DNA from: Bisporella sp. PMI_857
Taxonomy: Eukaryota > Ascomycota > Leotiomycetes > Helotiales > Helotiaceae
Length of the DNA: 64,000 nt
NCBI GenBank assembly: GCA_021307315.1
Contig: JAJSPD010000025.1
Span: 186,001-250,000 of the forward strand
Reading direction: 5' to 3'
In this document: positions 1 to 11,214 of the stretch, one piece after another
Layout: the number at the start of each line of letters is the position of its first letter
Numbering within the stretch: the stretch's first letter is position 1
Program-made: the position numbers and the translations under genes
Notes under the pieces: generated by a model
What the model was told of the DNA's origin: nothing
What the model saw: only the letters and a program-made list of their open reading frames with translations
Database searches by the model: none

Positions 1-2450
1 TCAACTACTTGGATTGGGGGTGATATGATGCCACTTGAGTGTGCGCGGACAATATACAATTGAGCTTCTACCACGCCTGGAAACTTAGAAAGTGGAACAA
101 TTTCACTTATGTGACGCTGTGAGACATTGAAGAAGCCGATCATTCCAGTCCCAGTACCGGCAGCACCTAAACAAAGTTAGTTGTGGAAATCTGTTGAAGG
201 GTTAATCAAGCAGGACACACCATGATATGTACCAACGAGGAGCAGTGTATCATCGTCATACCCATTGTACTGATCCAGCGTCTTTCCAACTACGCTGGGC
301 CGGAATATAACAGTCTTTCCACGGGGATTAGTACCGGTCATCTGGTTGATGAGACCAAAGTCGTGTTGACCAGGCACATCAGTCATATATATCGGACCAC
401 CACTAACACATCTAGCCGCTGCATGAAACCCAGAATATTCATGCACTGTCTGGAACATGTCCCAATCTGGTAGCAAGTTCAAGTGCTGAGTAAATAATGC
501 ATTGTGGGCATTTGTCCATACATGCCATGGATGACTAGTAGGTATTTCAGGAAAGAAATCATCAGAGTTGCGGACTAGAATTGGAGGCCTGTTCTGTGGT
601 AACTGGGAGTGGAAAAGTATCTGCGGTGTTTGGGACATGCAAGAAATTGCTTTAACGCCAAAGTGCCGCAAGGTGGAAACTGTCCAGGCATCTTGATAGG
701 TCGAAATGAGGTCTCGTCGAGCTTTTGCAGAAACCAATGTATCCAGCATGAACTGAGCACTGCAACTGGTCAGCTTATAACAATCTGGGAGGATTAACAT
801 TCTCACTCGGTCTTCACTGCGTCAACTCCACTCTCTGCTAGAAAGCTGTAAAAGTCATCGTAAAATTTAGGCACATCTTCTTTGGCAATGACAGTCATAT
901 GGCCGCCTAATGGCAAATTCCTTCGTTTTGCATCTTCCCGTTCAACTTCAACCGTCTTATAGGTTTTGGCAAGTTTTCCATCAGGAGCTAGACCCCCCCA
1001 ATAGCCAAGGATTGCATGCCACACAGCAACATGCTGAATACTCGGATGCCTTTTGCGGATTTCGGAGACAAGATTCTTAAGCCCGTTTGGGAAAGCTTCT
1101 GGCTCTGCCTCAAATTCAATCCAGCCGTGTTGGAACTGGCCATGACCTCGATAGTCGATGGACTGCCAATTGTCGTCCATAATGAAATTGGTAACATTGA
1201 TTTTGTTTTCGGCCAAAGTTTCCACAGCCTTCAAGACTTTCTCCGCAGTGAGTCGCTGTCCCAAGGCATTCCACGTGCAATAAGTCAAGCCATCGTACCA
1301 GTTCTCTGCCCATACTTTTGTGACTTCATCACCAGATTTCATGGCCTCAAACTCTCGTTGCTGCTCTCCAGTCAATGTTTCTACTTTTGCTACAACGCCT
1401 CTGGCATGATACATGACAGCAGCATTGGCCGACTCAAAATCATCACCCAGCCCGACGAGAACTTTGACTGTCTTCTGCTCGGTGCTATCATTACGAGCAT
1501 GTAGATTCACGCTCCCATCAACACTTGTGAAAAGAGTCATCACATCATCAATACCACTAATGGCAAGCAGGACCAAGTGCTTTCCGCTCAAGCTAAGAAA
1601 AGAACACAACACAGCATTTTTGTCAAGATCAAAGTGATTCTTGCCTTGCCTTGGCGCCAACCATGGAGACCAAATACGAATCAAAGCGAACCATCTTTCA
1701 GTGTTAGCGAAGTCCAATATGAAGGAGATGAGGGAGGCACTTCGAAGCGACGGATGCTACTGCTTACCTTGAGAATTTGCCATGACCCCAAGGCAGACCA
1801 AAGGTGATGTCCTTAAAGGTAGATTTCTCGCCATCAGCGGCGTCGATAGGCGCTTCCACCGACCATATCGTCGTCCCGGGTGATTGACTTAGATGGCTTC
1901 TCACTTGCAAATCAGGGTTGAGATTCTGAACGTAGTCTGACAGGCTGTTGGAGATGGCGTCTGTGGCAGTGGCCGTTTTCAGCAATATAGATCCGTCTAG
2001 CGTTCCTTGATGATCCTTGACCCATTTCCAGGATTGACTTGGGCTATTTCGAAATTTGATTGTAAAATTTGTTGGAAGGTCAATACTTAGGGGACAAGTG
2101 AAATATAATTTTTGTAGATGAGATGTGAGTTTTGGGGATTGGAGCGAAATAGGATGACTTTTAGTATTTGCTACCGGCTCCAATGGGACTTCGTGCCAGT
2201 CTTTTCCTCCTGAGTGCCATAACGATACTTGCCAAGGATCTCCAGCTCGACCAGCATCAACCTCAAGCAAGGCTGTGAAGGTAGTGGTATTTTTGTCTAT
2301 CTGTGTGACCTGGCCCAAGGCAGGAAAGGTAGATAGTATGGCCTTCATGACGGGAGAGTCGGGTGAAGGACGGCCTTTTTGCTTTGGAATATATGCAGCC
2401 TGGAAAACCTCGTTACCATCAGTTGGGCTGATGAAAGTTTGCTCTGTCAT
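1..2450 (-). CDS. Raffinose synthase / seed-imbibition-like glycoside hydrolase GH36, 3' end off the window
   Basis: This protein resembles plant-type raffinose synthase and alkaline alpha-galactosidase (GH36), which act on galactosyl-oligosaccharides. The motifs seen are SPWLAP, an MDDNWQS strand, VAVWHA, the VKTDAQ strand holding the likely nucleophile Asp, and RNSDDFFP holding the likely acid/base Asp. I infer three introns on the minus strand: 1695-1767, 760-806 and 167-220. Joining across them restores FSR-WFAL, VKT-DAQF and TYHG-AAGTG, as expected for the family. The start at 2450 is the first in-frame ATG and gives MTEQTF. The frame is open further upstream but only from a non-ATG codon. 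The C-terminal beta domain is still open at base 1, so the stop lies outside. About 758 residues are present. The substrate cannot be told from sequence. Confidence 0.9.
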
Positions 2451-3009
2451 ATTCAAGCACCCAAGGGTACAATATACATATATATCCCGAGAAGTCAAGC
2501 AGAATGGGTTCTAAGAACGACGACGAGAATTAGACGTACGCGAAAAGAAAAGAGAAATTTAAAGGAGCGAATGGATCTACAACTGCTTGTTTGATAGGTG
2601 TGAACTGAGATGTATTGCACTGTTGTTCCTGCAGCAAGAGCGGTACCGGTGTGTGAAATGGGTTACATTAGGGACTCTGTTCACGTGGTGAGAAAGGAGG
2701 GGAAGACTAGAGGGGTCAAGCTTAGCAATAAATAGTATATTGTTCTGCTCACACCTTTAGATAAGACGCCTGTATGTGTGGTTTTAGCATATTTAGGTGT
2801 GGACATAACACCATTCCCTAAAAGACGATATTGAGGCATTCCTATAGGCCATTTCTTTAGCGCTTCGTGTGAAGTACCTGTTGGCTGACTGGATACAGCT
2901 CTCACCGCCAGATTCAGGACTAACTTTTTTCTGCCAACATTTCACGATAGATCAACAGCCTAGTCTTTCTAAAGCGATTGTTTAGCTGCTACGCGTTGCT
3001 AATGACTTG
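2451..3009. promoter_or_regulatory. Divergent intergenic region between GH36 gene and TyrRS gene
   Basis: This 559-base stretch is shared by two divergent starts, so it should hold both promoters. A TATA-like run at 2473-2485 sits only about 25-35 bases from the GH36 ATG. Nothing else stands out. Confidence 0.5.
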
Positions 3010-5249
3010 ATGCCAATTGAAGTTGTTGCCATTATGGCATCACTTTCATTAGCACGAGGTCCAGCTCGACCAGCTATCTACACCTCTTCTAGATGCGTCA
3101 TTCAAACGACTAAGAACTCTCAGTGGGCGACAAGGCGATGGATCGGAACGAAATACCTCGCGAAGATAGCAGATGCCGAGTTGAAATGGCAGGAGCGAGC
3201 TTTAGATATTCGGGCGGGAGACAGGAAGAGTATGCTCGATATTCTAGAGGAGCGTGGTTTGGTCGAACAAACAACTGGGTACTTCACCATACATCACGAT
3301 ACACATTGAAATACTTATAAAAATGCTTAGGACTCGGGAAGAAGTCAATGACATGTTGATAGATGATCGGCTTGGAGCCTACGTTGGCATTGACCCCACC
3401 GCCGCTTCTCTACACGTTGGACATATGCTTCCACTCATGACCCTTTTCTGGATGTACGTACATGGGTATCACGCCGTAACATTACTAGGAGGGAGCACTG
3501 CGAAATTTGGCGACCCAACCGGGCGGACGACTGCAAGAGAACCTGTTCATCGAACAGTGAGAGTGCAGAACATGGCGAGCATGCATTTCCAGTTGAAGAA
3601 GCTATGGCTTAACGTTGAAGCTTATGCGCTTAAGTACGACTATAAGTGGGAGTGGGCTTGGAAGAGAGCTCTTGTTAATAACAATACATGGCTTGGCAAA
3701 CTTACGTGGGTTGAGGCACTATCAATCATAGGCTACACACCAACTAGCCCAATGTTCGCGAAAAGAACGTGAGTAAAGAAGGATTGCCAATGTATGCTCA
3801 AGTAGACTAATGTTGACCAGAGTTAAAAACAGGCTCGCTGATAGCGAGCAAGGACTCACCTACGCAGAGCTCTCGTACCCTCTAATGCAAGCTTGGGATT
3901 GGTGGCATATGTACAACACAATGGGTGTTAGGGTGCAGATTGGTGGATCCGATCAATATGGGAACATTACAGCAGGAGCAAAAGCTGTCAAACACATTGC
4001 AGTTACACATCCATCCCCCGAATTGCCAAAGAGAACCACGAAACCTGCGTTTGGTCTGACAACCCCGCTTCTTACGACATCTTCTGGAGCAAAGTTTGGC
4101 AAAAGTGCGGGAAACGCGATATGGCTTGACGAAAACATGACAAGTCCCTACGATCTTTACAAGTATTTCCTGGGAACATCGGATGCCGATGTTGGGAGTT
4201 ATCTCAAAAAGTTTACGTTTATGCCTATTGAGGACATTGATAAACTAGTGAAGGAGCACATGGAGGACGCTTCCAAACGAAAAGCCCAGCATAAACTCGC
4301 TTTTGAGTTTGTCGAGCTCATTCATGGCGTCAAGGTTGCTGAGGAAACACAAGCCCAGCATCATGCTATTTTCCAGAAGCCTGCTATGGATGCCAGTGGG
4401 GATCCTGTCGGGGCGAGTGCTTTGAGAGAAGCCCAAATAAATCTGAACAATCGACCTAAAGCGCAATTGAAGCTTCCTCGAACCCTCATTGAAACGAAAA
4501 GCATTGGGAAGGTTCTTCATGCTTGTGGACTGGCAGATTCTGCATCCGAAGGACATCGACTTGCATCCCTCGGAGGCGCATGGATAGGTGCTGGCGCTGA
4601 TCGCAAAAAGGAGCCCATGAGAGATGGTGCTGTAAATTGGAATCCGATCAAGACATGGAAACCAGAAGAGACCAAGAACTTCTTAGTGGACGACTCGCTG
4701 CTGCTGCTCAGACGTGGAAAGGCTAACGTTCGCTTCATCGAGGTGGTTGAGGATGAAGAGTATGAGAAACTGGGTTTGAGATATCCCGGTGACGGCAAGG
4801 GTCCGATTGATCCAGCACATCGTAGTTCAGCCGATCTTACACAGAAGCACTCACCAAGACTGCCTTCTGTTGTAGCGGCAAGCGCCCCGAAACCAGAAGC
4901 GAACTATCATCCAGCGTGGACAGATATGCAGAATAGTATGAGGGAAGATGCATTAGAAGAGATAAAGGAGGCACACAGGGATGCAGAATGGGGAGTGGAT
5001 GGATCGCCTAGACTAGACAAGGCGGACAGGCTAATTGAGGATAACATCGGCCCAGCTGAAAGGTTGGAAATGTTGCGACGTCAGTTTGAGAGGGATATCC
5101 AAGGAAAGCAGCTGAAGTTTGAGAAGAAACATGCTCCAAAGGGCAAATTCATGGGTCATGGCCTCCCAAGAGGCCCGGCACCTGGGGAAGAATGGGCACC
5201 GCAAAGGTCATCTAGGAATGAGGAGTGGGGAGGTCGGGGAAAGAAGTAG
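3010..5249 (+). CDS. Mitochondrial tyrosyl-tRNA synthetase (CYT-18 type)
   Basis: This class I synthetase charges mitochondrial tRNA-Tyr. The deduced protein is 711 residues from three exons; introns are 3279-3330 and 3769-3820. The N-terminus is Arg/Ser-rich, as in a mitochondrial presequence. A helical pre-domain (KWQERALDIR) follows, then GAYVGIDPTA and the HIGH signature as HVGH (residues 118-121). GGSTAKFGDPTGR, the tRNA-Tyr pocket IGGSDQYGN and the KMSKS loop as KFGKS (327-331) come next, then an S4-like C-terminal domain. In Neurospora the equivalent protein CYT-18 also splices mitochondrial group I introns, and the same kind of N-terminal helix is present here. Whether this protein splices is inference. 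A charged tail of about 150 residues follows the S4 region. The ATG at 3010 was chosen; the one at 3034 is also possible. Confidence 0.93.
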
Positions 5250-7259
5250 TATATATGTTGAGGCAATTCCCAGGGGAAAAGGCAGGGAATTTATGTAGAC
5301 TACAACCATGTAACAATAGTTGCAGGTGTACGATAAAGACTATGTTGTACGATATGAGGTACGATAAGAGTAATTCATCTCACCAAGCCCAAAGGCTCGT
5401 CGCACTTAATCATATGCTACGCCTTCCTATTTTTGCTCAAAGGTAATACTGATAAGACTGTTCACTCAAAGGACAAAAGGCCCGATATATTTGACACCTC
5501 GGCATTCCCTTAGTAAATGTTATCACCACCCGTAAGCCGAGTGGGCACACGATGCGACTGTCGGGGAACCTGATCCCAATATGCCGTATTACATAAGAAA
5601 GCATTTTACAGGACGTACATCTACTAGCGCTGACTGGAGAAGATACGGTGCTTTCAAGGGTAGCCAATCATGTGTTCCTAGGTGTCAAGCATATGTAGGT
5701 TACAAATCATTCGTCGTTTAGAAATTGCTTCTATCTCAGCAACTGGTTCTGCTTGACACGTATACGCGAAATCACGCACGTAGATTAGTTATGCAAATTG
5801 CACTTCAAACGCACGAATTGAGGTTGCATTCGACTTTGTCACTTTCGAGATAGAGTGGGCTTGCCCAAGCCGATACAATCATACAGGGTCTTTCCAGGGC
5901 TTGCTGGAAATATGGAGGAGCAGAATCTTTGATGCAGAGGCTTTGACAAGATCTCAGGATTCCGAATGGATCGAGCTCCCCTATCCGACATTTCGAAAAG
6001 GTTCGAAAAGGTTGCGGGGAGGCAGCTATGCTTCCCTTGGCATGCAGCCCTATCCGGGTTTCTGGTGGCGTATCCCACCTGCGAGACCGCTGAATCTGCC
6101 TTACTGGTATTTAGCCAGCATGCAAGATTGAGGTTGCTCACCGCTTCTTGATAGTAGATTTTATTTGATTAAATCAAGTTAACTTACCGAGTAGATTGGA
6201 ACCTGGCCGACCTGCCATCTTGTGATGTGTTGTTTGGCTAGGGGCCTTTCGTAACTAGCTCCATATGAACAGATCATGATTTGTCAGACTATGTCACTCA
6301 CATCACGTTACTCCAAAGCAAGGCACCCTCCTGAAAGGGCTCTTTGCATCTGTTCCAAAAGTTGGCTATACTAACAATGGTAAGTGGTTTGGTGTAGCTT
6401 GCAGGACCTTAGATGGCTCAGCTTAGGCTTTGGCAAAATATGTTGAGATGCTGGCAAATACTGAAAGCAAGAATGTGGAGGTTTTATTATTAATGTCTAG
6501 CTGCCTAGAAACCAACTCAATAGGCTTAGATAACCTTACTGCGATTCTTAGAGTCCTCGTTCATACACCACTCACATTGAGCTATGGCTATATCCGCCTT
6601 ATGCTGCGTTACCATCAGTGCCTAGTAACCCTCGGACGCGATGTGCTTAACGATTGCTTGCCTACAGAAAGGTTGTTAAAATAAGGTTGGCTTTCTAATA
6701 AATAATATATCATCCAATCATTCTAGGCACAAATATGTTTCCTTCAGGATTCAAAGAGCTACCTATTACTGGCTAGCTCAGAAATGCCGTATGATGTCTC
6801 GTTATCTAGTCAGCTTAAGGTTAGCTCTCCCATGTCATCCATGTGAGATCCCCATGCGCCAAAAGGTCTATACACAAAAACAGGGGTGGGATGGCAGAGA
6901 GTGGGACTGATTTAAAGTTTGGGGCGTTGCATGCATGTCATGGCCTTTTCAAAGCCCATGTAATTACTGTAAGCTTATGTCGATAAACTTCACTGCAGAA
7001 TTCCAGAACCAGCTTGATACCCACCACTTAGCATTCTATCCTATTCTTTGCCTGAGGCAGGAATCGCCGTGCATCTATTTCCATCACACCTACGCGTATC
7101 CTTACCTCTTATCGCGTCCTACTTGATCTTGAAATTATCGTTATTACCAAAGCCCAGTGTAATAAGGGGGAAGATAAATCCTTTTGGCTCGACAGTCTTC
7201 TGCAATACAGAGCCTACTGTGCCGCCAGGAAATTAGCAAGAATCAACTGAAGTCACAGC
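5250..7259. other. Gene-poor interval
   Basis: No convincing gene was found. Short open frames near 5.9-6.15 kb and 6.43-6.68 kb (84 codons, starting at a TTG) match nothing I recognise. The last few hundred bases should contain the promoter of the regulator at 7260. Confidence 0.5.
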
Positions 7260-8888
7260 ATGTCATTTGTGGTAAACGTCTTTCAGTTAAACCAAAAGGC
7301 TCCACAGCCCACGAAAAGACACCGAGCGAGCAAGCCTAAAGTAAAAAGCGGGTGCTGGACGTGCAAGTACGCACCTACAACGATCCGCAACTTGCAAGCA
7401 ATTTAATAACATATATCAGAAAACGGCGGATCAAGTGTGATGAAAGCAGACCGTGTTGGTAAGAACTTTCCCGACATTCCTTTCTGAAACCTACTTGTTA
7501 AATGGTGGTCATTTCGATGTGGTATTTAGATATGTGCTAATTCTAGGTCCATCAGTCAAAGATGCATCACTTTCGGAACACAATGCGAGGGCTATGAACC
7601 AAGGGCAAAACCAGAGCGGCCAAGTTCCAAAGAGCCAGACAAGATCCGCTCGATAATTCCGTTGCTTAGCCTCGAGCCTTTTGAAGCAGCCAACATCTTC
7701 CAAGATGATGAAGAATACCAGTATTTTATTCACTTCCGAGAAGCGACTGTATTCGAGCTGTGTGAACACATGGGATTCTCGGGCAATTTATGGAACTATA
7801 TTACGATGCAAGCCTGTAGCGCAGAGCCTTGTCTTCGAATGCTTCTCATATCGCTTGCATCTTTGAGCAAGAGCGCGACAGATGCAAAGCGTGAAGCAAT
7901 ACATCAGCAGTATGCCCTGAAGCAATATGGAAAATCTCTCCGAGGGTTACAGAAGAGGATGTCAACAAGGGATGAGCCTCATGCTGGAAGGATCGCGCTG
8001 ATCGCTTCTCTGATGATATTCTGCTTCGAGACCCAATTTGGCTGCATAGACGCCGCCGTCTCACATATGCGTACCGCTCTGGGTATACTGAACAGAAGGC
8101 TCGCAACCATCGACAATCCCACGTTCTCGCATATAGAGCACGACTCTCCATTCCCGGATATCGAGTATGATCTATATGCTGCATTAGTAAGGGCTGATCA
8201 CTCGATGGTCACGCATTCACCAGTTCTTAAGTTATCTTATTTACCAGAGACGAAGCCTATTCCTTCGACGTTTACAGAAATGCAAGAAGCACGAGACTTT
8301 TCGTGTGAATTAATCGGCCCTTCCGTTATCAAATATCTCCCGCACAGCGTTCTCAAAGATATCAGTAATATGACCGTACCATCACAGGGTTACTTCAACA
8401 CCAGCCAGCAATATATGCCCACGCCAGTTTACCTGAAGTTCGCCAGGAAGCTAGAAGTATGGAAAACAGCCTACGCTCCAATCTACGCCAAATGCTCATC
8501 GGACCCGAAACACAAAGACTTCCTCCCAGCATCCCTCCTGCAGCTCCACACCCTCTGCGCCTCTCTCCTGGCACGAAAACTGCACTGGCCCAACCAAGCC
8601 CTACCCGAAACCATGAGAGTCCAGGCCCGCGAGATAATCAGCTTAGGTCGGCAAATCATCACGCACGAGCGCTTTCCCAGGAACTTCACGGGATTCGACA
8701 CCGGCGTCGTGTTTCCGTTCTTCGTGGTGATCATTACGTGTGAGGATCCAGTGATCAGGAGAGCGGCGTTGGATCTTTATAGGATCGGGACGAGGAGGGA
8801 GAGCGTATTGAATAGCGAGCAATGTATAGCTGCGGGTGAGAATCTTCTCAAACTCGAGGAGAGGAGCTTAGATTGTGCTGTTTTCTGA
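7260..8888 (+). CDS. Zn2Cys6 transcription factor with fungal-specific regulatory domain
   Basis: The deduced protein is 492 residues from three exons; introns are 7367-7419 and 7459-7555. The binuclear zinc cluster is split by both introns and is complete only when they are removed. Its cysteines are residues 32, 35, 42, 49, 52 and 59, spaced C-x2-C-x6-C-x6-C-x2-C-x6-C, with the basic KKRRIK loop. The second acceptor was set at 7555 because the nearer AG at 7546 would break the cysteine spacing. A basic stretch (TKRHRASKPKVKSG) precedes the cluster. The remainder has the helical pattern of the fungal C6 regulatory region (LLISLASLSKS, then a Phe/Glu-rich helix around CFETQFG). The target genes are unknown, and no neighbouring pathway suggests one. 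Confidence 0.88.
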
Positions 8889-9587
8889 CGATCATTGTAG
8901 ATCTTCAGCACATTGTGGATGTTGCGATAATGAGGCGGGAGTATTGGATCTTGCAATGCCAGATAAATTAATGAGGCGTTTGAAGATCCGCTTCGCTAAT
9001 AAACTCATGAGATCTGATGAGATAGTGACAAGTATTCCAGTGCCAACCATCATTCGCATTGCCAAAAAGATATGGCCTAAAGCCTTCTGCCTAGAGAACT
9101 GAAAGTGTGGTCACGCTGAGGAGGCGGAAAGGGAGATAAGGAATATTAGTATGGCAATTTAATAGATGATGCCTATATTCTATTCCAAGATTTTTTTGCT
9201 ACGAACACAATCAACTTTATATATCTGAATATTAACAGCGGTACGAGAAATCGTTAGTGCGTAGCTTATGATCTCATGACGGTATGCCTTGGTATGGTTA
9301 CACATTATATTTTTCCATTACGGTGCTTCTACGAGAGGACCTGAGGCTGAATCTGGTGCTCACACAACAGAATCCCATGGATTTCATTGTTGGGTCATCC
9401 GCTCCTTTATTTATATATCTGTCAGTTTGCTAATTTTCCGAGGTGCATGCCTGCCTGCGACATGCAACAATAGCCTTATCTGTATGCTACACATACCTAT
9501 TAGTCAACCTCACCAGCAAGTACCGCATGATATAACGACCAACGTGCAACAACGCAAAATAAGTTAATAGAATATGATATTTGATTA
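8889..9587. other. Intergenic, no gene seen
   Basis: AT-rich sequence between the regulator's stop and the palindromic element. A 92-codon open frame near 9.3-9.57 kb resembles nothing known and is probably chance. Confidence 0.5.
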
Positions 9588-10125
9588 AATTTCAAATTGC
9601 AATTAGAAATCAGCTATTAGGTTACAAAAAATACTTAACCAAAAAAAAAATCAGAGCAGTACGTTTCTGGCTGACTTTCCCGACCTGATTAATCTAGCTA
9701 GCATAACTAACATTCTTGGCTAACGCTTCTAGCTAGTTGTATTGTGGTTGAGTAACAATAAAGAATAAAAGAAATAATCTCAAGAACAAAAGTAATATGT
9801 ACAGGAAGTAAGGAAAAGCTACACGTGACTCTCCTTTACACGACTTTTCCTAATATGACTTTTCTTTACTTCCTGTACATATTGCCTTTTTTTTCGAAAG
9901 TATCTTGACTTTTATTATTACAATACAACTACTTTTTACTGCGCACCTGTATTTTAATATTACTATAATGGCTTACTAGAAACGTTAGCCGAGAATGTTA
10001 GTTATGCTAGCTAGATTAATCAGGTCGGCCAGGAAAGTCAGCCAGAAACGTATTGCTCTGATTTTTTTTTTTGGTTAAGTATTTCTTGTAACCTAATAGC
10101 TGATTTCTAATTGCGATTTGAAATT
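9588..10125. mobile_element. Palindromic MITE-like element with long terminal inverted repeats and TA flanks
   Basis: The outer arms, about 9588-9740 and 9978-10125, are near-perfect inverted copies of each other. Both read inward from AATTTCAAAT and share the blocks GCTATTAGGTTACAA, CTTAACC followed by a run of ten or so A, and TAATCTAGCTAGCATAAC. Both ends are flanked by TA (9586-9587 and 10126-10127), as in Tc1/mariner-type target duplication. The inverted symmetry continues inside: TGTACAGGAAGTAA near 9797 is answered by TTACTTCCTGTACA near 9868. The right arm carries about 40 extra bases not in the left arm. There is no coding capacity, so this is a non-autonomous or foldback element. 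Confidence 0.85.
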
Positions 10126-10375
10126 TATAGGGTATATGCAGTTGATTGAAGAGCTAGAATAGAATCTATCTACAGAATGATAAATAGGGTTGGCCATGCC
10201 AAGAGATGACTAACCAAAAATAAACCAATAGGCGTGGCCGTCTTACAGTAACATATCTACAACAGAATTGAACCGGTCCAGCCAACATCTTCCACCACGA
10301 GACCTCTAGCAGAAGAATCTAAGCCTTCTAACACCCTCTATTCTCTTCCCCATATATCGCCATCCGTGAAATCAA
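10126..10375. other. 3' flank of pectate lyase gene
   Basis: A short non-coding stretch between the element and the stop codon of the pectate lyase. No terminator-like signal is obvious. Confidence 0.4.
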
Positions 10376-11214
10376 CTAGCAGGCTGGAATGCTGGTTCCT
10401 TGAGTGCCCTTGCAATTCGCTGTGCTCGATACCTTAGGGCTTTCGGCGCTTCCATTCTTCTCAATACCAGTGAATTGTTGGCATGTCTTCTTGATGCTCT
10501 TGCCACAGCTACCACTGATAGTTGACACATCGCCGTAGTTGGAGTTGATGCCTACGACAGCAGAGGTGACGCTGTTGGCTTTTAGGCCAGTGACGATAAC
10601 GTTGCGAGGCCCACCGTTGTTGGAGCAGTTTCCGCAGGAACGGTAGAGTTTGCCGACGTTCACAACTGTGTAGTCTTTGATGGTAGTGGTACCGCGGCCG
10701 TTGGCTTGGACTACTTTATCTTTGGCGTTTTGAGCACCTCCTCCTTGAATAAGGACTGTGCCAGTTCCCTTCAATGTGATGGCATCTATCAAACCATTAG
10801 TATTTCCCCGATTGCCCAACGATTGGAAGATACTGGCCCTCGCATACATCCCTAAACCATACATTGACAAGAGTGCATGCCCCTTCGCAGCTATTCATAT
10901 TACATTAATAGCATTCTTTGAGAAGTATTGTTGCTAACTTACTGGACTCCCTCAAGCGCATTAGCACCAATGATAACATTCTTCAGCGTACCACCTGGTT
11001 TAACGATAAAGACTGCATTGCTGGATCCCGTGTCATCGTCGCTATCGCACGCACGGCCACGATCGAACTCCTTGTTTCCTAAGTCTACAGTACCGACAAT
11101 GCTGCTTGGTGATGAGAGCGAGACAATACTTCCAACACGGGTCGGGATGTTGAGAGTCTGCGCTGCAGCAAGGGAAGAGGCCACTGCCAAGAGGAAGGTG
11201 GTGGAGAATTGCAT
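10376..11214 (-). CDS. Secreted pectate lyase, family PL3
   Basis: This enzyme cleaves de-esterified pectin by beta-elimination outside the cell. The deduced product is 244 residues with a signal peptide (MQFSTTFLLAVASSLAAAQ). Typical PL3 blocks are present: CDSDDDTGSSNAVF, VKPGGTLKNVIIG, EGVHCEGACTLVNVWF, DVCEDAITLKG and several Cys pairs (SCGNCSNNGG). Intron 1 is 10891-10942 (GT-AG). Intron 2 (10786-10837) only keeps the reading frame and the family motif VCE-DAI if its donor is GC, in the context GG|GCCAGT. The GT three bases further on gives the wrong phase. The start is the ATG at 11214, immediately before the signal peptide; the open frame upstream has no other ATG. It lies 250 bases from the MITE-like element. 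Confidence 0.88.

Noticed and set aside
2451..2498. Extension of the GH36 protein by 16 residues upstream of the ATG at 2450
   Set aside because: The extension begins at TTG and reads through a TATA-like run. The first ATG gives a normal start.
6430..6684. 84-codon plus-strand open frame
   Set aside because: Starts at TTG and has no recognisable domain or splice context.
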